Positions 41,240 to 52,834 of a DNA stretch of 64,000 nt are shown in pieces. Made by a program: the position numbers and the translations under genes. The stretch comes from Enterobacter sp. 10-1. Lineage in GTDB: Bacteria > Pseudomonadota > Gammaproteobacteria > Enterobacterales > Enterobacteriaceae. Under the pieces are notes generated by a model that was not told the origin of the DNA, did not search any database, and worked only from the letters and a program-made list of their open reading frames with translations. Location: contig NISF01000004.1 of the NCBI GenBank assembly GCA_002270295.1, positions 124,001 through 188,000 of the forward strand, given 5' to 3'. Numbering within the stretch: the stretch's first letter is position 1; the number at the start of each line of letters is the position of its first letter.

Positions 41240-41635
41240 CTAATGTAAGGAGAAAACCAACTCCCAGGGCATATACCACAGGTTAGCGAGCACCATCAGC
41301 ACCAGCGCGCACCAGGTCGCGCTCATGCCCGAGCGGCGCCAGCTGTAGAGCCGATGATGGAAACCGTAAGAGTGCATCAGCCGGCCGGCGATAAGCAAAA
41401 TACCGCAAAGGTGCACCATCCAGTTCTGCGCGCCGTCCATCTCGACAAACAGCAGCAGGATAAGCCCGATGGGCAGGTACTCAACCGCATTACCGTGCAC
41501 GCGGATAGCGACCTGTAGCTCGCTAAAGCCGCCGTCGCCGTATCCGACATGGTACTGCGTACGCAGGCGTACGACGTCAAAAGAAAACTTGATTAACAAT
41601 AACGCACCCAGGACGGCATACAGCGCGCTAACCAT
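41240..41635 (-). CDS. yecN: YecN, MAPEG-family membrane protein
   Basis: 131-aa membrane protein with about four helices. It carries the MAPEG pattern (RVHGNAVEYLPIGLILLLFVE; IAGRLMHSYGF). Eicosanoid/glutathione-metabolism membrane proteins share this fold; the bacterial role is unknown. Confidence 0.92.
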   Translation of the reverse strand: MVSALYAVLGALLLIKFSFDVVRLRTQYHVGYGDGGFSELQVAIRVHGNAVEYLPIGLILLLFVEMDGAQNWMVHLCGILLIAGRLMHSYGFHHRLYSWRRSGMSATWCALVLMVLANLWYMPWELVFSLH

Positions 41636-41688
41636 ACAAAAAACTCCCTTTCACTTTGTCAGATGGCTCCGATTATCATAGCAGGATA

Positions 41689-42507
41689 TCAGAAAAGAGA
41701 GGTCTGCTGCGGAATTGACGGCGCCGCACCCACTTCTGGCAGCACGGTGCGTAAATCTTCCCACAGGGTGTCGACCAGCGCCGGCGCGTGGGCGATATCC
41801 GGCGTATGCAGGAACAGGTAGGGCGTGGTCGAGCGGCTCCACTTCGGCAGCGTCTGGAGCCAGACGCGAAACATCTCATGGTTCTGCGCCATATCGTCGC
41901 TGCCGATGAAGCGAACCAGCGGATGATGCGCGGTGACCACCGCGTGGACCGGAAGCTTCGGCTTTTTACGCTGCGCGTCGAGCGCGGCCGGGCTGCGGGC
42001 GGTAACGCTGTGCACCGGGCGGCTATCAAGGATCACGCGGTTAACGGCGCGCTGGTGCAGCCCGCGGTTGAGCTGCTGCTCGTCGTCACCTTTGGCAAAA
42101 AAGGACGGATGCCGTACCTCAACGCCGTAGGTGAAGCCGGCGGGCAGCGCGTCGAGAAACTGCCACAGGGCAGGGAGGTCGCGCGGGCCGAATGTCGCGG
42201 GCAGCTGCAGCCAGTACTGGCCGATACGCGTCTCCAGCGGCGCGAGGCGGGTAAAAAACTCGCGGCTTAGATCGCCGCAGTTACGCAGCGCCGCGTTGTG
42301 CGAAATGGTTGCCGGAAACTTAAAGCAGAAGCGAAAGTCGTCGTGGGTTTGCTCGAACCAGCGGGCCACTATCTCGGCTTTCGGCAACGCGTAGAGGGTC
42401 GTATTGCCCTCCACGCAGTTAAAGTGGCGAGCGTACTGTTCCAGACTGGTTATGCCAAGGCGCACCCATTTCGGATGCGACCATTGCGGGAGCCCAATGT
42501 AGATCAT
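41689..42507 (-). CDS. yecE: YecE, DUF72 family protein
   Basis: 272-aa TIM-barrel-like DUF72 protein ([44 protein letters not shown]). The function is not established. It overlaps yecD by four bases and is probably co-transcribed with it. Confidence 0.93.
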   Translation of the reverse strand: MIYIGLPQWSHPKWVRLGITSLEQYARHFNCVEGNTTLYALPKAEIVARWFEQTHDDFRFCFKFPATISHNAALRNCGDLSREFFTRLAPLETRIGQYWLQLPATFGPRDLPALWQFLDALPAGFTYGVEVRHPSFFAKGDDEQQLNRGLHQRAVNRVILDSRPVHSVTARSPAALDAQRKKPKLPVHAVVTAHHPLVRFIGSDDMAQNHEMFRVWLQTLPKWSRSTTPYLFLHTPDIAHAPALVDTLWEDLRTVLPEVGAAPSIPQQTSLF

Positions 42508-43070
42508 AGCGCGGCGAGAATGTCCTCAGTGCTGCGCACGCGGGCGATGCGCGGGAAAATATGCGTCATGCTGCCCTGGTGCTGCTCGGCGGAGGCCGCG
42601 CTGCAGGCGTCTTCGGCGATCAGCAGATTGAAGCCCAGCTCCCAGGCGTTGCGCGCGGTGGATTCAACGCCGATATTGGTTGAGATCCCGCACAGGATAA
42701 TGGTGTCGATACCGCGGCGGCGCAACTGCAGTTCGAGATCGGTGCCGTAAAACGCGCCCCACTGACGTTTGGTGACTTCGATATCGCCATCCTGTTTGCC
42801 CAGCGCAAGCGGCCAGGTCCACCAGTTGTCCGGCAGCGCGTGCGCGCCCGTCTGCGCATCAACCGGCTGTTTCAGCGCTTCGCCGAAGTCGGCAGACCAG
42901 CCGACGCGAACCAAGATGACCGGCGAGCCCTGCTGACGGCATTTTTCCGCCAGACGAGCGGCGCGAGTGACCACCTCATCGGCGCGGTGTGGGCCTCCGG
43001 CGAACGGCAAAATGCCTTCCTGCAGGTCGATGACCACAAGCGCCGTTTTTTTCGCATTGAGTTCTGGCAT
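42504..43070 (-). CDS. yecD: YecD, isochorismatase-family hydrolase
   Basis: 188-aa cysteine hydrolase family protein. The likely triad is Asp in [11 protein letters not shown] (residue 16), Lys in the [13 protein letters not shown] region, and Cys in [15 protein letters not shown]. The substrate is unknown; family members act on isochorismate, nicotinamide or related amides. First gene of the yecDE pair, divergent from aspS. Confidence 0.93.
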   Translation of the reverse strand: MPELNAKKTALVVIDLQEGILPFAGGPHRADEVVTRAARLAEKCRQQGSPVILVRVGWSADFGEALKQPVDAQTGAHALPDNWWTWPLALGKQDGDIEVTKRQWGAFYGTDLELQLRRRGIDTIILCGISTNIGVESTARNAWELGFNLLIAEDACSAASAEQHQGSMTHIFPRIARVRSTEDILAAL

Positions 43071-43204
43071 AGTATCCCCGTATCTTCTGTAGTTTGGCCG
43101 TTACAATACCGTTGCCATTCCCGCTCCAGGGTAACAAATTTTGTTAATTTTTGTGAGCGTAGCCAATAAGCGCGCAGCAAAGCAACGTACAAACTGCGTC
43201 GGGC

Positions 43205-43233
43205 TTATCGCGCGGCAGAATTTCCAGTATAAT
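43205..43233 (+). promoter_or_regulatory. Promoter of aspS
   Basis: A consensus TATAAT (43228-43233) with a -35-like TTATCG 17 bp upstream lies about 100 bp before aspS. Confidence 0.55.
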
Positions 43234-43335
43234 AGCCGCCTTTTTTCATTCAGTTGTGACATTCAGCTAAAGCCGCAACTTCGTGGCCTGCAGAGCAGGC
43301 AACAATCCGCCAGTGGCTAAGTTAAGGGATATCTC

Positions 43336-45123
43336 ATGCGTACAGAATATTGCGGGCAGCTGCGTCTGTCCCACGTGGGGCAGCAGGTGACTCTGTGTGG
43401 TTGGGTCAACCGCCGTCGTGATCTTGGTAGCCTTATCTTCATCGATATGCGCGACCGCGAAGGCATCGTACAGGTGTTTTTCGATCCGGAACGTGCGGAT
43501 GCATTAAAGCTGGCCTCCGAACTGCGTAATGAGTTCTGTATCCAGGTGACGGGCACCGTGCGTGCGCGTGACGAAAAAAACGTCAACAGCGATATGGCCA
43601 CCGGTGCCATCGAAGTGCTGGCTTCCGATCTGACCATCATCAACCGCTCAGAAGCGCTGCCGCTGGATTCCAACCACGTCAACACTGAAGAAGCGCGACT
43701 GAAATACCGCTATCTGGATCTGCGTCGTCCGGAAATGGCCCAGCGTCTGAAAACGCGGGCAAAAATCACCAGCCTGGTCCGTCGCTTTATGGACGAGCAC
43801 GGCTTCCTCGATATCGAAACCCCGATGCTGACCAAAGCCACGCCGGAAGGCGCGCGCGACTATCTGGTTCCGAGCCGCGTTCATAAAGGCAAATTCTACG
43901 CGCTGCCGCAGTCTCCTCAGCTCTTCAAACAGCTGCTGATGATGTCCGGCTTCGATCGTTACTATCAGATCGTCAAATGCTTCCGTGATGAAGACCTGCG
44001 CGCCGACCGCCAGCCGGAATTCACCCAGATCGACGTGGAAACCTCCTTCATGACCGCGGCGCAGGTGCGCGAAGTGATGGAAGCGCTGGTGCACGAGCTG
44101 TGGCTGAACGTGAAGGGCGTGGATCTGGGCGAGTTCCCGATCATGACCTTTGCCGAGGCCGAGCGTCGCTACGGTTCCGATAAGCCGGACCTGCGCAACC
44201 CGCTGGAGCTGGTGGATATTGCTGACCTGGTGAAAGCGGTTGAATTTGCCGTCTTCTCCGGCCCGGCAAATGATGCCAAAGGTCGCGTTGCCGCCCTGCG
44301 CGTGCCTGGCGGCGCGGCGCTGACCCGTAAGCAAATCGATGAGTACGGCAAATTCGTGCAGATTTACGGCGCGAAAGGCCTGGCGTATATGAAAGTCAAC
44401 GAGCGCGCAAAAGGCCTCGAAGGCATTAACAGCCCGGTGGCTAAATTCCTCAACGCGGAAATCGTTGAAGCTATTCTCGATCGCACCGCTGCGCAGGACG
44501 GCGATATGATTTTCTTCGGCGCCGATAATAAGAAAGTGGTTGCCGATGCTCTGGGCGCGCTGCGCCTGAAGCTGGGTAAAGACCTCAGCCTCACCGACGA
44601 AGCTAAATGGGCGCCGCTGTGGGTTATCGACTTCCCGATGTTTGAAGACGATGGCGAAGGCGGCCTGACCGCGATGCACCATCCGTTCACCTCCCCGCGC
44701 GATATGACCGCGGACGAGCTGAAAGCCGCTCCGGAAACGGCGATTGCTAACGCCTACGACATGGTCATTAACGGTTACGAAGTCGGCGGCGGCTCGGTGC
44801 GTATTCACAGCGGCGAAATGCAGCAGACCGTGTTCGGTATCCTCGGGATCAACGAGCGGGAGCAGCGTGAGAAATTTGGCTTCCTGCTGGATGCGTTGAA
44901 ATACGGTACGCCGCCGCACGCGGGCCTGGCATTCGGTCTCGACCGTCTGACGATGCTGCTGACCGGCACCGATAACATACGTGACGTTATCGCTTTCCCG
45001 AAAACCACCGCCGCCGCCTGTCTGATGACCGAAGCACCGAGCTTCGCTAATCCGACTTCGCTGGGGGAATTAGGTATTCAGGTTGTGGCGAAAGAGACAA
45101 AAGAGTCTCTGGAGAATAAGTAA
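43336..45123 (+). CDS. aspS: Aspartyl-tRNA synthetase AspS
   Basis: 595-aa class II synthetase (EC 6.1.1.12) of bacterial type. An N-terminal OB-fold anticodon-binding domain ([19 protein letters not shown]) is followed by motif 2 ([20 protein letters not shown]), the bacterial GAD insertion near 300-420, and motif 3 ([16 protein letters not shown]). Five residues longer than E. coli AspS at the C terminus. Housekeeping gene; nudB follows after one base. Confidence 0.97.
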   Translation: MRTEYCGQLRLSHVGQQVTLCGWVNRRRDLGSLIFIDMRDREGIVQVFFDPERADALKLASELRNEFCIQVTGTVRARDEKNVNSDMATGAIEVLASDLTIINRSEALPLDSNHVNTEEARLKYRYLDLRRPEMAQRLKTRAKITSLVRRFMDEHGFLDIETPMLTKATPEGARDYLVPSRVHKGKFYALPQSPQLFKQLLMMSGFDRYYQIVKCFRDEDLRADRQPEFTQIDVETSFMTAAQVREVMEALVHELWLNVKGVDLGEFPIMTFAEAERRYGSDKPDLRNPLELVDIADLVKAVEFAVFSGPANDAKGRVAALRVPGGAALTRKQIDEYGKFVQIYGAKGLAYMKVNERAKGLEGINSPVAKFLNAEIVEAILDRTAAQDGDMIFFGADNKKVVADALGALRLKLGKDLSLTDEAKWAPLWVIDFPMFEDDGEGGLTAMHHPFTSPRDMTADELKAAPETAIANAYDMVINGYEVGGGSVRIHSGEMQQTVFGILGINEREQREKFGFLLDALKYGTPPHAGLAFGLDRLTMLLTGTDNIRDVIAFPKTTAAACLMTEAPSFANPTSLGELGIQVVAKETKESLENK

Positions 45124-45124
45124 G

Positions 45125-45568
45125 ATGTCATTCAAGCTCCCCGTTTCTGTTCTGGTGGTGATTTATGCCGAAGATACAAAGCGGGTGCTGATGTTGCAGC
45201 GGCGCGATGATGCCTCTTTCTGGCAGTCGGTAACCGGCAGCCTGGAAGAGGGGGAAACCGCGCTGCAAGCCGCCGCGCGCGAAGTAAAGGAAGAGGTCGT
45301 GATAGATGTTGCTGATGAGCATCTGGCCTTAATTGACTGTCAGCGTACGGTGGAGTTCGAGATTTTTTCTCATTTACGTCATCGCTATGCGCCGGGCGTT
45401 GAGCGCAATACGGAATTTTGGTTCCGCCTTGCGCTCCCTCATGAACGCCAGATTGTTTTTACCGAACATCTGGATTACCGCTGGGTTGATGCGACGGAAG
45501 CCGCCGCGTTGACCAAGTCGTGGAGTAACCGGCAGGCGATTGAAGAATTTGTAATTAACGCCAACTAA
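45125..45568 (+). CDS. nudB: Dihydroneopterin triphosphate pyrophosphohydrolase NudB
   Basis: 147-aa Nudix hydrolase (EC 3.6.1.67) of folate synthesis. The Nudix box [21 protein letters not shown] fills about residues 38-60, with the usual Glu metal ligands. The start at 45125 is one base after the aspS stop, suggesting coupling. Three residues shorter than E. coli NudB at the N terminus. Confidence 0.95.
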   Translation: MSFKLPVSVLVVIYAEDTKRVLMLQRRDDASFWQSVTGSLEEGETALQAAAREVKEEVVIDVADEHLALIDCQRTVEFEIFSHLRHRYAPGVERNTEFWFRLALPHERQIVFTEHLDYRWVDATEAAALTKSWSNRQAIEEFVINAN

Positions 45569-45629
45569 TATTCCCCGCCTCCTGCTGGTCAGAAGGCTTC
45601 GGGAAAACGGCATTTTTGGAGAGTTTTTT

Positions 45630-46370
45630 ATGGCAGGTCATAGTAAGTGGGCCAACACCAAACACCGCAAAGCGGCACAGGATGCCAAGCGCGGTAAGAT
45701 CTTTACTAAAATTATTCGCGAACTGGTTACCGCCGCGCGTTTAGGCGGCGGCGATGCGGCTTCTAACCCGCGTCTGCGCGCAGCGATTGATAAAGCGCTG
45801 TCCAACAACATGACCCGCGATACCCTGAACCGCGCTATCGCTCGTGGCGTAGGCGGCGATGATGACGCGAACATGGAAACCATCATTTATGAAGGCTACG
45901 GCCCAGGCGGCACGGCGGTCATGGTTGAGTGCCTGAGCGACAACCGCAACCGTACCGTTGCCGAAGTGCGTCATGCCTTCAGCAAAACCGGCGGTAACCT
46001 CGGCACCGACGGCTCGGTGGCCTATCTGTTCAGCAAAAAAGGGGTGATCTCCTTCGAAGCTGGCGACGAAGACGTGATTATGGAAGCGGCTCTCGAAGCC
46101 GGTGCGGAAGACGTTGTGACCTACGACGACGGCGCGATTGACGTCTACACCGCGTGGGAAGAGATGGGCGCCGTACGCGACGCGCTGGAAGCGGCTGGCC
46201 TGAAAGCTGACGCGGCCGAAGTTTCGATGATCCCGTCGACAAAAGCCGATATGGATGCGGAAACCGCGCCGAAGCTGCTGCGCCTGATCGATATGCTGGA
46301 AGACTGCGACGACGTGCAGGAAGTTTATCATAACGGCGAGATCTCTGATGAGGTCGCCGCAACGCTGTGA
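45630..46370 (+). CDS. yebC: YebC/PmpR-family protein
   Basis: 246-aa YebC family protein ([21 protein letters not shown] start; [32 protein letters not shown]). The family was long annotated as transcriptional regulators; recent work ties YebC-type proteins to translation of difficult (for example proline-rich) sequences. Strong ribosome binding site (GGAGAG). Confidence 0.95.
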   Translation: MAGHSKWANTKHRKAAQDAKRGKIFTKIIRELVTAARLGGGDAASNPRLRAAIDKALSNNMTRDTLNRAIARGVGGDDDANMETIIYEGYGPGGTAVMVECLSDNRNRTVAEVRHAFSKTGGNLGTDGSVAYLFSKKGVISFEAGDEDVIMEAALEAGAEDVVTYDDGAIDVYTAWEEMGAVRDALEAAGLKADAAEVSMIPSTKADMDAETAPKLLRLIDMLEDCDDVQEVYHNGEISDEVAATL

Positions 46371-46374
46371 TGCC

Positions 46375-46491
46375 CGTAATCTTTCAGCCCACAGCGGCGT
46401 TGGCTCTCCTCGCTTACCCCGGTCACGTAGTGAATCTACGCTCCCGGGGATGCGCTGCGTGGCCGCCCGGCTGTGAACTGAAATATTTAGG
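46375..46491. repeat. ERIC intergenic repeat
   Basis: About 117 bp of imperfect palindrome between yebC and ruvC. The core CTTACCCCGGTCACGTAG...CTACGCTCCCGGGGAT corresponds to the ERIC primer sites (consensus GCTCACCCCAGTCACTTACTT and ATGTAAGCTCCTGGGGATT). The outer arms (CTTTCAGCCCACAGC and GCTGTGAACTGAAAT) also pair. The element would fold as a long stem-loop in RNA. Confidence 0.85.
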
Positions 46492-46524
46492 GTCTCAGGG
46501 ATTCGTTATTACCGGAGATGCGTG

Positions 46525-47046
46525 ATGGCTATTATTCTCGGTATTGACCCGGGTTCGCGCATTACCGGCTATGGCGTTATCCGCCAGGTCGGGCGGCAGT
46601 TAAGCTATCTTGGCAGCGGATGCATTCGTACCAAGGTGGACGATCTGCCGTCGCGCCTGAAGCTGATCTACGCGGGCGTAACGGAAATCATCACCCAGTT
46701 CCAGCCGGACTATTTCGCCATTGAACAGGTGTTTATGGCGAAAAACGCCGACTCGGCGCTGAAGCTGGGGCAGGCGCGCGGGGTGGCTATCGTCGCGGCG
46801 ACCAATCAGGATCTGCCGGTCTTTGAGTACGCCGCGAGGCAGGTCAAGCAAACCGTGGTCGGCATCGGCAGCGCGGAAAAAAGCCAGGTGCAGCATATGG
46901 TGCGCACTCTGCTGAAGCTGGCGGCTAACCCGCAGGCGGATGCGGCGGATGCGTTGGCCATTGCGATTACCCACTGCCACGTGAGTCAGAACGCGACGCA
47001 GATAGGCGATAGCCGGCTAAATCTGGCGCGCGGACGCTTGCGATAA
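46525..47046 (+). CDS. ruvC: Holliday junction resolvase RuvC
   Basis: 173-aa endonuclease (EC 3.1.21.10), the same length as E. coli RuvC. The catalytic acidic residues are visible: Asp in [14 protein letters not shown] (Asp7), Glu in [23 protein letters not shown] (Glu66), and the Asp pair in [16 protein letters not shown] (Asp138/141). I chose ATG 46525, with GGAG eight bases upstream; a GTG immediately before is in frame. Confidence 0.96.
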   Translation: MAIILGIDPGSRITGYGVIRQVGRQLSYLGSGCIRTKVDDLPSRLKLIYAGVTEIITQFQPDYFAIEQVFMAKNADSALKLGQARGVAIVAATNQDLPVFEYAARQVKQTVVGIGSAEKSQVQHMVRTLLKLAANPQADAADALAIAITHCHVSQNATQIGDSRLNLARGRLR

Positions 47047-47055
47047 CCTCAAATC

Positions 47056-47083
47056 AGGCTGGATATTTATCCAGCCTTTTTTT
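47056..47083 (+). terminator. Terminator of ruvC, coinciding with the ruvA SOS box
   Basis: AGGCTGG / CCAGCCT stem with the loop ATATTTAT, followed by six or more T. The hairpin contains the LexA box of ruvAB. Confidence 0.8.
47059..47074. promoter_or_regulatory. LexA (SOS) box of ruvAB
   Basis: CTGGATATTTATCCAG differs by a single base from the E. coli ruvAB operator as I remember it (CTGGATATCTATCCAG) and fits CTG-N10-CAG. It lies about 55 bp before ruvA. Confidence 0.85.
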
Positions 47084-47126
47084 ATGATACCGGCAGATAC
47101 TTTAGCCCTTAACGCAGGAGCAGCAT

Positions 47127-47738
47127 GTGATAGGCAGACTCAGAGGCATCGTTCTCGAAAAACAACCCCCGCTGGTATTACTGGAAACGGGAGGCGTTGG
47201 CTATGAAGTGCATATGCCTATGACCTGCTTTTACGAACTGCCGGAAGTGGGCAAAGAGGCGGTCGTATTTACCCATTTTGTGGTTCGCGAAGACGCGCAG
47301 CTGCTGTTTGGTTTTAATAACAAACAGGAGCGTACGCTGTTCCGCGAGCTGGTTAAGACCAACGGCGTAGGGCCGAAGCTGGCGCTGGCGATCCTTTCCG
47401 GCATGTCGGCGCAGCAGTTTGTTAACGCCGTCGAGCGCGAAGAGGCCGCGGCGCTGGTTAAGCTTCCTGGAATTGGCAAGAAAACCGCCGATCGCCTGAT
47501 CGTTGAAATGAAAGATCGTTTCAAAGGGCTGCACGGCGACCTGTTTACTCCGGCGGCGGATCTGGTGCTGACCTCGCCGGCCGGCCCGTCCGATGACGAC
47601 GCCGAACAGGAAGCGGTTGCCGCCCTGGTGGCGCTGGGCTATAAACCTCAGGAGGCCAGCCGAATGGTGAGTAAAATCGCGCGTCCGGATGCCAACAGTG
47701 AAACGCTAATCCGCGAAGCGCTGCGCGCCGCGTTGTGA
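47127..47738 (+). CDS. ruvA: Holliday junction branch migration protein RuvA
   Basis: 203-aa junction-binding tetramer subunit. Domain I ([15 protein letters not shown]), the acidic pin region (REDAQ; Glu55/Asp56 equivalents), two HhH motifs ([26 protein letters not shown]) and the C-terminal RuvB-binding domain ([19 protein letters not shown]) are all present. The start is GTG at 47127 with GGAG upstream. Confidence 0.96.
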   Translation: MIGRLRGIVLEKQPPLVLLETGGVGYEVHMPMTCFYELPEVGKEAVVFTHFVVREDAQLLFGFNNKQERTLFRELVKTNGVGPKLALAILSGMSAQQFVNAVEREEAAALVKLPGIGKKTADRLIVEMKDRFKGLHGDLFTPAADLVLTSPAGPSDDDAEQEAVAALVALGYKPQEASRMVSKIARPDANSETLIREALRAAL

Positions 47739-47743
47739 GGTAA

Positions 47744-48757
<1,014 letters not shown>

Positions 48758-48810
48758 CCGTTCGCTCCAGCCGGTAGCCCTGCTAAGCAGCGCTACCGGA
48801 AGAAGAGTAA

Positions 48811-49596
48811 TCAGGCGGCGGCTTTCTTCATCATGCTGAAGATAAACAGCACCGCAGCGCACAGCACCACCGACGGGCCGGCCGGCGTGTCGTACAGCGC
48901 CGAGAAGGTCAATCCTCCGGTGACAGCGATCGCCCCGATGCCAACGGCGATAGCCGCCATTTGTTCCGGCGTACGCGCAAAACGGCGCGCCGTGGCGGCA
49001 GGGATAATCAGCAGCGAGGTGATGATCAGCGCCCCGACAAACTTCATCGCCACGCCGATGGTCAGGGCAGTGACCAGCATCAGCAGCAGCTTCACCCGCT
49101 GCAGCTTCACGCCGTCAACGAACGCCAGATCCGGGCTGATCGTCATCGACAGCAGGTTGCGCCACTGCCAGAGCAAAATGGCCAGCACTATCGCCACCCC
49201 GATGGCAATCGAGATCAGGTCCGTCGGCGTCACCGCCAGCAGATCGCCAAACAGATAGGCCATCAGGTCGACGCGGACGTTCGACATCAGGCTGACCACC
49301 ACCAGGCCCAGCGACAGCGCGCTGTGGGCCATAATCCCCAGTAGCGTATCGATGGCCAGGTGAGGGCGCTTCTCCAGCCATACCAGCCCGCCCGCCAGCA
49401 GCAGCGTGATCGCGATAACGGCATAGAAAGGATTGACGTTGAGCAGCAGGCCAAAAGCGACGCCGAGCAGCGAGGCGTGGGCGAGGGTATCGCCAAAATA
49501 GGACATCCGGCGCCAGACGACAAACGATCCCAGCGGGCCGGCGGCGCAGGCGAGCATCACCCCGGCCAGCCAGCCGGGTAACAGTAGTTCAATCAT
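48811..49596 (-). CDS. znuB: Zinc ABC transporter permease ZnuB
   Basis: 261-aa inner-membrane permease of the ABC-3 metal family with about eight membrane segments ([30 protein letters not shown]). It overlaps the znuC stop codon by one base. It works with ZnuC and ZnuA for high-affinity zinc uptake. Confidence 0.96.
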   Translation of the reverse strand: MIELLLPGWLAGVMLACAAGPLGSFVVWRRMSYFGDTLAHASLLGVAFGLLLNVNPFYAVIAITLLLAGGLVWLEKRPHLAIDTLLGIMAHSALSLGLVVVSLMSNVRVDLMAYLFGDLLAVTPTDLISIAIGVAIVLAILLWQWRNLLSMTISPDLAFVDGVKLQRVKLLLMLVTALTIGVAMKFVGALIITSLLIIPAATARRFARTPEQMAAIAVGIGAIAVTGGLTFSALYDTPAGPSVVLCAAVLFIFSMMKKAAA

Positions 49597-50348
49597 CAGC
49601 GGTCATTTCCCCGACGCAGTACAATCCGCCCCTGCAGGTCGTGGCGGTGATTATGATGGTGACGATAAATGCCCAGCTGTTCCGCGCCGCGCTGGCCGAA
49701 CATCGAGATAAACTGCGGGTGCATTGAGACCACTTCCGGTGTGCCGGAGCAGCAGATATGCTGATTCAGGCACAGAACTTCATCCGTTTTCGCCATCACC
49801 AGGTGCAGGTCGTGGGAGACCATCAGCACAGAGCAGTTAAGCTCCTGTCGCAGCTGGTTTATCAGATCGTAAAGCGCCACCTGGCCGTTGACGTCGACGC
49901 CCTGCGTCGGCTCATCAAGCACCAGCAGCTGCGGCTGGTTTAACAGCGCGCGGGCGAGCAGCACGCGCTGCGTTTCGCCTCCGGAGAGTTTCTGCATCGG
50001 GGCATCGATAAGATGTCCGGCCTGGACACGCTTCAGCGCCGGCAGAATATCCTGCTTATGCGTATCCGGACGCAGGCGTAAAAAGCGGCTGACGGTGAGC
50101 GGCAGCGTGGCATCGAGGTGTAATTTTTGCGGGACATAGCCAATCCGCAGCTTTCCCTCTCGTTTGATAACGCCGTCAGTTGGTGCTACCAGCCCGAGAA
50201 CGACCCGCACAAGCGTGGACTTACCGGCGCCGTTTGGGCCGAGTAGGGTCAAAATTTTGCCTGGCTTAAGCGTTAGCGAAATGTCAGACAGCACGCGTCG
50301 CTGGCCGAAGGCCACCGAGACGTTTTCCAAAGTTACAAGATTTGTCAT
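49596..50348 (-). CDS. znuC: Zinc ABC transporter ATPase ZnuC
   Basis: 250-aa ATPase with Walker [13 protein letters not shown] (about residue 37), Q-loop YVPQKL, signature [15 protein letters not shown], Walker [13 protein letters not shown] and switch His in VSHDLH. A histidine-rich C-terminal stretch ([11 protein letters not shown]) may bind zinc, as in E. coli. It is divergent from znuA across a Zur site. Confidence 0.96.
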   Translation of the reverse strand: MTNLVTLENVSVAFGQRRVLSDISLTLKPGKILTLLGPNGAGKSTLVRVVLGLVAPTDGVIKREGKLRIGYVPQKLHLDATLPLTVSRFLRLRPDTHKQDILPALKRVQAGHLIDAPMQKLSGGETQRVLLARALLNQPQLLVLDEPTQGVDVNGQVALYDLINQLRQELNCSVLMVSHDLHLVMAKTDEVLCLNQHICCSGTPEVVSMHPQFISMFGQRGAEQLGIYRHHHNHRHDLQGRIVLRRGNDR

Positions 50349-50373
50349 GTCAAATTAAGGGTTGCACAAGCTA

Positions 50374-50397
50374 GTGAATGTTATAATATCACATCTT
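50374..50397. promoter_or_regulatory. Zur box between znuC and znuA
   Basis: GTGAATGTTATAATATCACA and following bases resemble the enterobacterial Zur consensus (GAAATGTTATANTATAACATTTC). It sits in the 78-bp divergent promoter region and can repress both transcription units under zinc sufficiency. Confidence 0.7.
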
Positions 50398-50426
50398 TCT
50401 CATTCATTACGATGATTAGACGCATT

Positions 50427-51371
50427 ATGTTACATAAAAATACGCTTCTTTGCGCTGGACTTAGCGCCGTTTTTTTGTTCACCCATGCCTCCGCGGCGAA
50501 TGCCGCCGTGGTTACCTCAATGAAACCTCTTGGCTTTATCGCTTCCGCTATCGCTGACGGGGTCACGGACACTCAGGTTCTGCTGCCCGATGGCGCATCC
50601 GAGCACGACTATTCGCTGCGTCCATCGGATGTAAAACGCTTACAGAACGCAGACTTAGTGGTGTGGATTGGCCCGGAGATGGAAGCCTTTATGGATAAGT
50701 CAACGCAAAGCATTGCGCCAAACAAAAAGGTGACAATCGCCCAGCTTGACGGCGTGAAACCGCTGCTCATGAAAGGCGCGGATGACGACGATGACCATCA
50801 CGACCACGACCATGCTGCAGGCGGAAAAAGTGACGACGATCACCATCACGGCATATACAACATGCATCTGTGGTTATCCCCAGAGATAGCGCGGCTTTCG
50901 GCGGTTGCAATCCACGATAAATTATTGGAACTTATGCCGCAGAGTCGAGCCAAACTTGACGCTAACCTGAAGGAGTTTGAGGCAAAATTAGCCTCGACCG
51001 ATAAACAGGTGAGTCACGAGCTGGCACCGCTGCAAGGGAAAGGGTATTTCGTTTTTCATGATGCCTACGGCTACTTTGAAAAACACTACGGTCTGACATC
51101 GCTTGGTCATTTCACCGTCAACCCTGAAATTCAGCCTGGTGCCCAGCGTTTACACGAAATCAGAACACAGCTGGTTGAGCAGAAAGCGACCTGCGTTTTT
51201 GCTGAGCCACAGTTCAGGCCTGCCGTCATAGAAGCTGTTGCCAGGGGCACCTCCGTGCGCATGGGGACCCTGGATCCGTTGGGTATTGGAATTAAGCTGG
51301 GTAAAGACAGTTACCCTCAGTTCCTCAACCAGCTGGCGAACCAGTATTCGAGCTGCCTGAAAGGAGATTAA
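50427..51371 (+). CDS. znuA: Zinc-binding periplasmic protein ZnuA
   Basis: 314-aa cluster A-I solute-binding protein. The signal peptide ends near ...ASAANA; zinc ligands are His in [13 protein letters not shown], His in NMHLWLSPE and His in [15 protein letters not shown] His/Asp-rich loop ([11 protein letters not shown], then SDDDHHH) between residues about 115 and 140 is somewhat longer than in E. coli ZnuA and would help capture zinc. The start at 50427 matches MLHKKTLL of E. coli; an in-frame ATG at 50412 is less likely. Confidence 0.95.
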   Translation: MLHKNTLLCAGLSAVFLFTHASAANAAVVTSMKPLGFIASAIADGVTDTQVLLPDGASEHDYSLRPSDVKRLQNADLVVWIGPEMEAFMDKSTQSIAPNKKVTIAQLDGVKPLLMKGADDDDDHHDHDHAAGGKSDDDHHHGIYNMHLWLSPEIARLSAVAIHDKLLELMPQSRAKLDANLKEFEAKLASTDKQVSHELAPLQGKGYFVFHDAYGYFEKHYGLTSLGHFTVNPEIQPGAQRLHEIRTQLVEQKATCVFAEPQFRPAVIEAVARGTSVRMGTLDPLGIGIKLGKDSYPQFLNQLANQYSSCLKGD

Positions 51372-51386
51372 CGAGGAAGTGAATAC

Positions 51387-52706
51387 GTGCAACAGATAGC
51401 CCGCGCTGTCACTCAGGCATTTAACAATTTGCCACGACCTCACCGCGTTATGCTGGGGTCGTTGAGCGTTCTAACCTTAGCGGTCGCCGTCTGGCGACCG
51501 TACATCTACCACCATGAATCAGCCCCTATCGTCAGAACGATTGAGCTGGAAAAAAGCGAAATCCGTTCCCTGCTGCCGGAAGCCTCTGAACCTATCGATC
51601 AGGCCGCGCAGGAGGAAGAAGCTATCCCTCAGGACGAGCTGGACGATAAGGCGGACGGCGATTCAGGCGGCCATGAGTACGTCGTATCAACCGGCGATAC
51701 CCTCAGCAGCATCCTCAATCAGTACGGTATCGAAATGGGCGATATCTCCCTTTTATCGACCGCTGATAAAGAGCTGCGCAACCTCAAGATTGGTCAACAG
51801 CTGTCATGGACCCTGACGGCGGATGGCGATCTGCAAAGCCTGACCTGGGAAATGTCCCGTCGCGAAACCCGAACCTATAATCGCGTGGGCAACGGCTTCA
51901 AGATGAGCAGCGAGCTGCAGGAAGGGGACTGGGTCAACAATGTGCTGAAGGGCACCGTTGGCGGCAGCTTCGTCTCCAGCGCGCGTAACGCGGGCCTTAC
52001 CAGCACCGAGGTCAGCGCGGTTATTAAGGCCATGCAGTGGCAGATGGACTTCCGCAAGCTGAAAAAAGGCGATGAATTCTCGGTGCTGATGTCACGAGAA
52101 ATGCTTAACGGCAAGCGGGAACAGAGCCAGCTGCTGGGCGTGCGTTTACGTTCAGATGGCAAGGATTACTACGCGATCCGTGCCGAAGACGGCAAGTTCT
52201 ACGATCGTAACGGTACCGGCCTGGCGAAGGGCTTTATGCGTTTCCCAACCGCGCGTCAGTTCCGCGTGTCGTCAAACTTTAACCCGCGCCGCCTCAATCC
52301 GGTGACCGGGCGCGTTGCGCCACACCGCGGCGTAGACTTCGCGATGCCGCAGGGTACGCCGGTTCTTTCCGTCGGCGACGGCGAGGTGGTGGTGGCCAAA
52401 CGCAGCGGCGCGGCGGGGTACTATGTTGCAGTGCGTCATGGGCGTACCTACACCACCCGCTATATGCACCTGCGTAAGCTGCTGGTGAAACCTGGACAGA
52501 AGGTGAAACGCGGTGACCGTATTGCCCTGTCGGGAAATACCGGCCGTTCTACCGGGCCGCATCTGCACTATGAAGTGTGGATTAACCAGCAGGCGGTAAA
52601 CCCGCTGACGGCGAAACTGCCGCGTACGGAAGGGCTGAGCGGTTCCGATCGCACGGATTATCTGGCGCAGGTGAAAGAAGTGATGCCGCAGCTGCGATTC
52701 GACTAA
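51387..52706 (+). CDS. mepM: Murein DD-endopeptidase MepM (YebA)
   Basis: 439-aa M23 zinc endopeptidase that cuts D-Ala-mDAP crosslinks for cell-wall growth. An N-terminal membrane anchor (LSVLTLAVAVWRPYIYHH) is followed by a LysM-like segment (HEYVVSTGDTLSSILNQYGI), an OapA-like middle region and the LytM domain with HRGVDFAMPQGTPV (HxxxD) and GPHLHYEVW (HxH). The start is GTG at 51387, giving MQQIARAV as in E. coli. It follows znuA by 15 bp. Confidence 0.96.
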   Translation: MQQIARAVTQAFNNLPRPHRVMLGSLSVLTLAVAVWRPYIYHHESAPIVRTIELEKSEIRSLLPEASEPIDQAAQEEEAIPQDELDDKADGDSGGHEYVVSTGDTLSSILNQYGIEMGDISLLSTADKELRNLKIGQQLSWTLTADGDLQSLTWEMSRRETRTYNRVGNGFKMSSELQEGDWVNNVLKGTVGGSFVSSARNAGLTSTEVSAVIKAMQWQMDFRKLKKGDEFSVLMSREMLNGKREQSQLLGVRLRSDGKDYYAIRAEDGKFYDRNGTGLAKGFMRFPTARQFRVSSNFNPRRLNPVTGRVAPHRGVDFAMPQGTPVLSVGDGEVVVAKRSGAAGYYVAVRHGRTYTTRYMHLRKLLVKPGQKVKRGDRIALSGNTGRSTGPHLHYEVWINQQAVNPLTAKLPRTEGLSGSDRTDYLAQVKEVMPQLRFD

Positions 52707-52718
52707 CGCGCTGTTAAT

Positions 52719-52750
52719 AAAAGCCGGTGCCAGCGCGCGCCGGCTTTTTC
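52719..52750 (+). terminator. Terminator of mepM
   Basis: AAAAGCCGG / CCGGCTTTT stem with a 12-base loop followed by further T residues, so lpxM is separately transcribed. Confidence 0.8.
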
Positions 52751-52834
52751 TTTTGTACCTTCCCCTACGTGTCGCTAAACTATAGCCTTGAGTATCTCCT
52801 TATCTTTATTCAGCACCATTTTTGCGGATCGGGC

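Noticed and set aside
43648-44919. 423-codon minus-strand frame opposite aspS
   Set aside because: Antisense shadow of aspS with no independent support.
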